Origin: Bacteroidetes bacterium UBA4416
Lineage (GTDB): Bacteria > Bacteroidota > Bacteroidia > B-17B0 > Aurantibacillaceae
Length of the DNA: 11,101 nucleotides
Reading direction: 5' to 3'
NCBI GenBank assembly: GCA_002390745.1
Contig: DGQK01000029.1
Span: forward strand, 1-11,101
Every line of letters begins with the position of its first letter. Position 1 is the first letter of the stretch. Below the pieces are notes generated by a model that was given only the letters and a program-made list of their open reading frames with translations, did not search any database and was not told the origin of the DNA. Shown piece by piece: positions 6,684 to 11,101 of the stretch. The position numbers and the translations under genes were made by a program.

Positions 6684-7493
6684 TTAGAAATACGCGCTCA
6701 TCTCTTTCGCGATCTTAGCCGCCTCTACTGCTGCTGCCTCCGCAAAATCAGCCCCGTTGGATGCATAGATAATGCCACGCGAGGAGTTGATGAGCAGGCC
6801 CACATCCTTACTCAACCCGAAACGGCATACCTCGGCCAGGCTTCCGCCCTGTGCGCCTACGCCCGGCACCAATAAAAAATGGTCGGGGACCAGTGCCCGG
6901 ATCTCCGTGAGCATGGTGGCTTTGGTAGCGCCTACCACAAACATCAGGTTCTCTTCCGTACCCCAGGCGCTTACTTTCTCCAACACCTGCTTGTAAAGCT
7001 CGGTGCCGTGAGCTTCCATCAATTGAAAATCGGAAGAGCCTTCGTTGGATGTGAGCGCCAGCACAATGGCCCATTTGCCGGCAAACTGCAGGAAAGGCGC
7101 TACGGAATCTTTGCCCATGTAAGGCGCCACGGTAACGGCATCCGCTTTCAGGTGCTCAAATGCAGCCCTGGCATACATCGTGGAGGTGTTCCCGATATCG
7201 CCGCGCTTGGCATCGGAAATCACAAAATGATGAGGATGGTGTTCCTTAATGTAGAGTATCGTTTTTTCCATACTGATCATGCCGCTGATCCCATAAGCTT
7301 CGAAGAAGGCATTATTGGGTTTAAAGGACACGCAGTAAGCTGCCGTAGCATCCACGATCTGTTTGCAGAACTCAAAAATGGGATCTTCCGTTTCCTGCAA
7401 GTGCTTCGGGATCTTATCCAGATCCGGATCGAGGCCTACGCATAAAAAGGTTTTCTTGCTTTTGATCTGGAGGATGAGTTCTGCTCTGGTCAT
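6684..7493 (-). CDS. pyrF: Orotidine 5'-phosphate decarboxylase, long type
   Basis: A 269-residue enzyme for the last step of de novo pyrimidine synthesis, converting OMP to UMP with loss of CO2 in the cytoplasm. The TIM-barrel signature is complete: FLCVGLDPD (16-24) holds the first substrate-binding Asp, SDAKRGDIGNT (93-103) holds the catalytic Asp94-Lys96-Asp99 set, and PGVGAQGG (210-217) and NSSRGIIYA (236-244) form the phosphate-binding loops. The length and the DAKRGDIGNT form indicate the longer subfamily (about 270 residues) rather than the 230-245-residue E. coli type. prfA lies upstream on the same strand, an arrangement common in Bacteroidota, but here 512 nt of repeat and AT-rich DNA separate them. 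No clear -7 box is seen just upstream of its ATG. The gene is convergent with the lipoprotein gene. Confidence 0.97.
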   Translation of the reverse strand: MTRAELILQIKSKKTFLCVGLDPDLDKIPKHLQETEDPIFEFCKQIVDATAAYCVSFKPNNAFFEAYGISGMISMEKTILYIKEHHPHHFVISDAKRGDIGNTSTMYARAAFEHLKADAVTVAPYMGKDSVAPFLQFAGKWAIVLALTSNEGSSDFQLMEAHGTELYKQVLEKVSAWGTEENLMFVVGATKATMLTEIRALVPDHFLLVPGVGAQGGSLAEVCRFGLSKDVGLLINSSRGIIYASNGADFAEAAAVEAAKIAKEMSAYF

Positions 7494-7645
7494 AGATGTT
7501 TTAATGTATTTTGTAAAGAAAATAAACGCTTTAAGAACATAAATTTGCGGTATAACTAAACGCTAATAAACTTTTAAGCATCGTTTAACTATTGTTTTAT
7601 TTTAAGATAGAAATCTGATTGTCAAAACATTAACATCCTGTTTAA
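7494..7645. other. AT-rich region upstream of pyrF, no gene seen
   Basis: AT-rich sequence where the pyrF promoter would be expected. On the minus strand I find no good TAnnTTTG near the pyrF start. On the plus strand TAAATTTG (7540-7547) matches the consensus but has no plausible gene downstream. Short direct repeats are visible (AAACGCT at 7524-7530 and 7559-7565). No coding frame can be supported. Confidence 0.5.
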
Positions 7646-8005
7646 GTCCCTTCAATCCCTACTGTCTGTTGTCCTCTGTCTTTTGTCTTTAATCTCATCG
7701 TCCCTTCCCTCCCTTGAGTCCCTTCAATCTCTTCTGTCTTTTGTCTCATCGTCCCTTCAATCTCTTCTGTCCTTTGTCTTCTGTCTTTCTTCTTAAATCT
7801 CTTCCCTCCCTTAAGTCCCTCCGATCTCTTCTGTCTTTTTGTCCTCTGTCTTTCTTCTTAAGTCCCTTCCCTCCCTTGAGTCCCTTCAATCTCTTCTGTC
7901 TTCTGTCTTCTGTCCTTTGTCTTTAATCTCATCGTCCCTTCTCTCCCTTAAGTCCCTTCAATCTCTTCTGTGTTTTTGTCTTCTGTCTTTCTTCTTGTTC
8001 CTTCC
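7646..8005. repeat. Pyrimidine-rich degenerate tandem repeat between prfA and pyrF
   Basis: About 360 nt composed mostly of C and T on the plus strand. A core GTCCCTTCAATCTCTTCTGT or a close variant starts at 7646, 7718, 7751, 7815, 7880 and 7952, mostly 64-72 nt apart. Between cores are runs of 7-nt units such as TTCTGTC and TTTTGTC and 9-nt units such as TCCCTTCCC and TCCCTTAAG. On the minus strand, which carries prfA and pyrF, the tract is purine-rich (AAGGGA, AAGACA). It starts directly at the prfA stop codon (TTA 8006-8008 on the plus strand). The open frames across it are translations of the repeat and not genes. Confidence 0.8.
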
Positions 8006-9079
8006 TTACTGCAATCCGCCTTCTTTCAGTCGTTCCGCGTTCTCCGCAAACTGCAGGGCGTCGATCATCTGCTGGATGTTGCCATTCATAAAATCAGACA
8101 GGTTGTATAAGGTCATATTGATGCGGTGATCGGTGATGCGGTTCTGCGGGTAATTGTAAGTGCGGATCTTTTCCGAGCGGTCGCCGCTGGCCACCATGCT
8201 CTTACGCCTGCCGGTTGTTTCGGCCTGGCGCTTCTGGAACTCGATGTCGTAGAGCTTGGAGCGCAGCATTTCCATCGCTTTCTCCCGGTTGCCCAACTGG
8301 TTACGCTGGGTCTGGCAGGTTACCACAATGCCCGAGGGCTTGTGTGTAAGGATCACCTTCGACTCTACCTTGTTCACGTTCTGCCCTCCTGCTCCACCGC
8401 TTCGCGCTGTTTGCATTTCGATGTCAGAAGCTTTGATTTCGATATCCCATTCTTCCGCTTCCGGCAATACCACCACGGTGGCAGCCGAAGTATGCACCCG
8501 GCCCGCAGCTTCCGTAGCCGGTACGCGCTGCACGCGGTGCACGCCGCTTTCAAATTTCATCGTGCCATAGGCATTGTCGCCTTTCACGTTAAATACAATC
8601 TCCTTGTAGCCTCCCATCGAACCCGGGTTCTCGTCCACCACTTCCAGCTGGTAGCCCTTGATCTCGCAATAGCGGCGGTACATCTCAAATAAGTCGCCGG
8701 CAAAAATGGCGGCTTCATCGCCCCCCGTTCCACCGCGCAGCTCCATCGTGCAGTTCTTCGCATCTTCCGGGTCTTTCGGAATCAGCAGCATCCGGATCTC
8801 ATCTGCCAGCTTCTCCTCTGCCAGCCTGTTCTCTTCCAGCTCCGCTTTGGCCATGTCCAGGAAGTCCTTGTCTTTTTCTGTAGCCAGCACTTCCTTGGCG
8901 CCGTTAATATTGTCGATGATCTGCTTGTATTTGTAATAGGCTTCTACAATGGGCTCCAGGCCACGGTACTCAATATTTAATTTCTTAAAAAGACGCATGT
9001 CTGCAATCACTGTCGGGTCGCCCAGCTTGGCCTCCACATCTGTATAGCGCCTTTTTATTTCTTCTAATTTCTCTAACAT
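8006..9079 (-). CDS. prfA: Peptide chain release factor 1
   Basis: A 357-residue class I release factor that reads UAA and UAG stop codons and triggers hydrolysis of peptidyl-tRNA on the ribosome. The codon-recognition tripeptide is Pro-Ala-Thr (187-189, in QRVPATE), which marks RF1 rather than the SPF-carrying RF2. The catalytic GGQ is at 231-233 in SGGAGGQNVNKVESK. An N-terminal helical domain (1 to about 100) precedes ELRGGTGGDEAA (114-124), a conserved family segment. The length is close to E. coli RF1 (360). The C-terminus ends normally (LKEGGLQ) immediately at the pyrimidine-rich repeat. ATG 9079 gives the usual MLEKLEEIKRRY start. The partner modification enzyme prmC is not in the window. 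Confidence 0.98.
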   Translation of the reverse strand: MLEKLEEIKRRYTDVEAKLGDPTVIADMRLFKKLNIEYRGLEPIVEAYYKYKQIIDNINGAKEVLATEKDKDFLDMAKAELEENRLAEEKLADEIRMLLIPKDPEDAKNCTMELRGGTGGDEAAIFAGDLFEMYRRYCEIKGYQLEVVDENPGSMGGYKEIVFNVKGDNAYGTMKFESGVHRVQRVPATEAAGRVHTSAATVVVLPEAEEWDIEIKASDIEMQTARSGGAGGQNVNKVESKVILTHKPSGIVVTCQTQRNQLGNREKAMEMLRSKLYDIEFQKRQAETTGRRKSMVASGDRSEKIRTYNYPQNRITDHRINMTLYNLSDFMNGNIQQMIDALQFAENAERLKEGGLQ

Positions 9080-9099
9080 AATTTTTTTCTAAGGGTTCG

Positions 9100-9107
9100 C
9101 GAAGATA
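9100..9107 (-). promoter_or_regulatory. Candidate -7 box (TATCTTCG) for prfA
   Basis: On the minus strand TATCTTCG matches TAnnTTTG at all but one position, ending 20 nt before the ATG at 9079. No clear -33 TTG lies 17-23 nt upstream. It is the same TTCG variant as the box before the DUF4431 gene. Confidence 0.4.
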
Positions 9108-9206
9108 CGAATTTCTGCCTGATTATGCCATACCATAACACCATAGAGTAAAATACAATACTGATCAGGCTGTTTTTTGAAAACGGAATAAAGCCAGTTT
9201 TCATTC

Positions 9207-9427
9207 GGGCGCCCGGGCGGGCTCTTTGCTCCAATCTTTTGCCGGCTGCTGAGCGCAGGCGGCAAAAGTATTTCCGCTGCGATCCCTGGCGCAGGTTACC
9301 AGGAATGATGAGTTTAACCTGATAACCGGAGCATGCCTGCGCGAGGGATGTTGCGATATGTCTGAGCTCCTTTGTTTGTCCCGAAGGGCAAACGAAGAGC
9401 GAGTCGCAACAGCCCGCCCGGGCGCCC
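9207..9427. repeat. 221-nt structured element with 17-nt perfect terminal inverted repeats
   Basis: The terminal arms GGGCGCCCGGGCGGGCT (9207-9223) and AGCCCGCCCGGGCGCCC (9411-9427) are exact reverse complements. Inside are three successive hairpins. (A) 9236-9248 with 9256-9268, 13 bp with one mismatch and a 7-nt loop. (B) 9282-9295 with 9336-9349, 14 bp with one mismatch; within it 9294-9303 with 9318-9327 can form 10 bp with one mismatch, overlapping stem B by two bases. (C) GTTGCGA (9350-9356) with TCGCAAC (9404-9410), enclosing a small hairpin around CCCGAAGGG (9380-9388). Stem C abuts both stem B and the closing stem, so the fold is a compact multi-branch structure. It is GC-rich compared with its AT-rich flanks. 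It could be a structured RNA or a non-autonomous mobile repeat; no transposase is present. The minus-strand open frame across it is not credible as a gene. Confidence 0.7.
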
Positions 9428-9457
9428 AAAAAACATCCGTTGACTTTTTATCTTAAA

Positions 9458-9465
9458 TATATTTG
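9458..9465 (+). promoter_or_regulatory. Candidate distal -7 box (TATATTTG) upstream of the outer-membrane protein gene
   Basis: TATATTTG is a full match to TAnnTTTG. A TTGAC begins at 9440, but the spacing from TTG to the box is 15 nt, a little short for the Bacteroidota consensus (about 17-23). It lies 30 nt downstream of the 221-nt element and 91 nt before the gene start. Confidence 0.35.
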
Positions 9466-9525
9466 GCCTTCCATTAAAAACAATGATTTAACATCCCGGA
9501 TGTTTTCAGATTAGTTTGTTTATCT

Positions 9526-9533
9526 TACTTTTG
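9526..9533 (+). promoter_or_regulatory. -7 box (TACTTTTG) for the outer-membrane protein gene
   Basis: TACTTTTG fully matches TAnnTTTG, ending 23 nt before the ATG at 9557. A TTTT sits near the expected -33 position. A near-palindrome AACATCCCGGATGTT (9490-9504) lies just upstream and could be an operator. Confidence 0.5.
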
Positions 9534-9556
9534 GGTAAACCCAAACCCATTCCTTT

Positions 9557-11101
9557 ATGAAGAAACTTCTACTCCTAAGCACTCTCATATTCTTCTACCA
9601 GGCTAAATCACAGGATTTTAACGGATTCAACCAAAGCAATTATGCAGGCGTTACGGGGATCTACCTGCAACCTGCCAGTGTGGTGGATAGCCGCCTGAAA
9701 TTTGACCTGAACCTGGTGGGCCTTAACTTTGGCGCGTACAACAACTACATCGGCGTGAAACGTGAAGCCCTGAAAAAAGAAGGTTCCTGGCGCGATCCGC
9801 GCTTTCCTGCTTTTGAGGATACCATGTTCCAGGAGAAATACCTGATTCCGAAGAACAATGGCAAAGACAAAGCCTTTGGCGTGAATAACCGCATTGCCAT
9901 GCCTTCCTTCCTCATCAATATCAACAGCAAAAACGCTTTTGCCCTGAGCTGGAACATCCGTAACTATGTGAACATCGACGGTGTGTCGCAGGAACTGGCC
10001 ACGCTCGCCTATAACGAATTTGTGTATCCTTCGCTCTGGGTTACCAACCTTGAAAACAAGAACCTGAGTATCCAGGAAATGAGCTGGGCCGAATACGGCC
10101 TTACCTACGGCCATGTATTTAAGGACGACAACGAGCATTACTTCAAAGCCGGCGCTACCGTGAAATTGCTGCGCGGCATCCAGTCGGCCTACATGTTTGT
10201 GAAAGACCTGAAATACAACTTCCAGACAGATACCACGCTTTCCATTTTTCAATCGCAGGTCAATTACGGGCACTCCGACAACTTCGAGTTTGGCAATGCC
10301 TCTCTCAACGGCGGCTCTTCGGCCTACTCCTTCGATTATTCCCAGTCATACCCTGGCTTCGGCTTCGATGTGGGGGTGGTTTACGAGTGGCGTCCGAAAT
10401 ACAACTCTTACGAATACGGTAAGGAAAAAGAGCGCGACATGTATTTCGAAGACCGCAGCAAAACCAAGTACAAGCTAAAAGTAGGCCTTTCGGTAACCGA
10501 TATCGGCTCCATTAAATTTAAAAAAGGCAGCGTGAGCAACGACTTCAACGCCAACGTGGGCTACTGGAACTTAAAGCCTATCAATCCTAAAACCGTTGGC
10601 GAGCTCGACGATACGCTGGCCAGGCGCTTCGGCAGCAACAGCACGGCTACCACCTATAAGATGAACCTGCCTACGGCCTTCAGCGCGCAGATCGACTACA
10701 ACCTCGGGAAAAATTTTTACCTGAACCTCACACCGTACATTGCCATGCAGTTCAAAAAGAACGATACCAAAGTGCACGACTGGTCGAGCATTACCTTTAC
10801 GCCGCGCTGGGACCATAAATGGTTCGGGGCTTTTATCCCGGTGCAGTACAGCTTCCTCTCCGGCCCGCGTGTAGGCCTGGCCCTGAGGCTCGGCCCGCTG
10901 GTGATTGGCACGACCAACCTTACGCCGCTGGTTTCCAAAGCCAACGTCTACGGCGCCGATATGTATGCCTTGCTGAAAGTGCCTATCCCCTATTCCAGGA
11001 CCAAAGACCGGGATAAGGACGGCATCAAAAACAAAAAAGACAAATGTCCTGACATCCCTGGTATTGCGGAGTTCAACGGCTGCCCGGATAAGGACGGCGA
11101 C
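9557..11101 (+). CDS. DUF5723-type outer-membrane barrel protein with TSP3 repeat (C-terminus outside window)
   Basis: The frame is open for 515 codons to the window edge with no stop. Residues 1-19 are a Sec signal peptide (MKKLLLLSTLIFFYQAKSQ). The mature start NQSNYAGVTGIYLQPASVVDSRLKFD is, as I remember it, typical of Bacteroidota DUF5723 proteins. About 450 residues of alternating aromatic and polar beta-strand sequence follow (FKAGATVKLLRG, YKLKVGLSVTDIGSIKF, FIPVQYSFLSGPRVGLALRL), as expected for an outer-membrane barrel. From residue 484 a thrombospondin type-3 repeat begins: DRDKDGIKNKKDKCPD, then GCPDKDGD at the edge. Its spaced aspartates bind calcium and its two cysteines usually pair. 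In such proteins the TSP3 linker normally leads to a C-terminal OmpA-like peptidoglycan-binding domain, which would lie outside. It may anchor the outer membrane to the cell wall. This gene is the only one on its strand after 6674. Confidence 0.93.
   Translation, partial: MKKLLLLSTLIFFYQAKSQDFNGFNQSNYAGVTGIYLQPASVVDSRLKFDLNLVGLNFGAYNNYIGVKREALKKEGSWRDPRFPAFEDTMFQEKYLIPKNNGKDKAFGVNNRIAMPSFLININSKNAFALSWNIRNYVNIDGVSQELATLAYNEFVYPSLWVTNLENKNLSIQEMSWAEYGLTYGHVFKDDNEHYFKAGATVKLLRGIQSAYMFVKDLKYNFQTDTTLSIFQSQVNYGHSDNFEFGNASLNGGSSAYSFDYSQSYPGFGFDVGVVYEWRPKYNSYEYGKEKERDMYFEDRSKTKYKLKVGLSVTDIGSIKFKKGSVSNDFNANVGYWNLKPINPKTVGELDDTLARRFGSNSTATTYKMNLPTAFSAQIDYNLGKNFYLNLTPYIAMQFKKNDTKVHDWSSITFTPRWDHKWFGAFIPVQYSFLSGPRVGLALRLGPLVIGTTNLTPLVSKANVYGADMYALLKVPIPYSRTKDRDKDGIKNKKDKCPDIPGIAEFNGCPDKDGD

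Noticed and set aside
7646..8005. CRISPR array as an explanation for the repeats
   Set aside because: The repeats are degenerate, irregularly spaced and pyrimidine-rich, and the spacers are themselves repetitive; no cas genes are nearby.
7714..8129. Plus-strand open frames rich in Leu, Ser, Pro and Phe
   Set aside because: They are translations of the pyrimidine-rich tandem repeat, and the longer one runs antisense into prfA.
9117..9178. Possible plus-strand terminator: GCCTGAT (9117-9123) with ATCAGGC (9164-9170) followed by T6
   Set aside because: The stem is only 7 bp with a 40-nt gap, and no plus-strand gene lies upstream to be terminated.
9073..9429. Minus-strand open frame of 118 residues across the region upstream of prfA
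   Set aside because: It is mostly the translation of the inverted-repeat element, overlaps the prfA start codon and its -7 box, and has an arginine- and cysteine-rich composition without domain features.
9608..10273. Minus-strand frame of 221 residues opposite the outer-membrane protein gene
   Set aside because: It lies fully antisense to a well-supported barrel protein with signal peptide and promoter; it is a shadow of GC-biased codons.

Overview
The window looks like a chromosomal segment from a Bacteroidota bacterium, probably in or near the Chitinophagales. The evidence is the gene content (a long YfhO-type membrane protein, a DUF5723/TSP3 outer-membrane protein, a prfA and long-type pyrF pair, small SPII lipoproteins), the lack of clear Shine-Dalgarno sites, and several TAnnTTTG-like -7 boxes lying only about 5-25 nt upstream of start codons. 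Base composition and codon use look even, and I see no transposase, integrase, phage gene, tRNA, rRNA or CRISPR array.

Left part (1-1384). The possible tail of an upstream gene (2-136) is followed closely by a secreted DUF2541-like protein (154-591). A nested inverted repeat ending in seven T (598-708) separates it from a DUF4431 lipoprotein (729-1169). A strong bidirectional terminator (1303-1334) and a 9-nt tandem repeat lie between that gene and the convergent yfhO-like gene.

Middle part (1385-6674). A YfhO-family multi-pass membrane protein (minus strand, start 3952) and an MsbA-type ABC exporter (plus strand, start 4171) diverge from a 218-bp region with a -7-like box for each. A compact pair of REP-like hairpins (6038-6093) with mutually complementary loops follows the exporter. 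A lipoprotein of no recognised family (6102-6674) comes next and ends 9 nt from the convergent pyrF.

Right part (6684-11101). pyrF and prfA are both on the minus strand, prfA upstream. They are separated by about 360 nt of pyrimidine-rich repeats (purine-rich in their transcript) that begin right at the prfA stop codon, plus 152 nt of AT-rich sequence. Between prfA and the last gene lies a 221-nt element bounded by perfect 17-nt inverted repeats and holding three internal hairpins. The last gene (9557 to the window edge) is a DUF5723-type outer-membrane barrel that enters a thrombospondin type-3 calcium-binding repeat as the window ends. An OmpA-like peptidoglycan-binding domain probably follows outside.

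The coding content is ordinary: cell-envelope proteins (exporter, YfhO, lipoproteins, outer-membrane protein) plus pyrimidine synthesis and translation termination. I see no undescribed protein-coding system. The unusual material is non-coding: four separate structured or repetitive intergenic elements of different designs within 11 kb.
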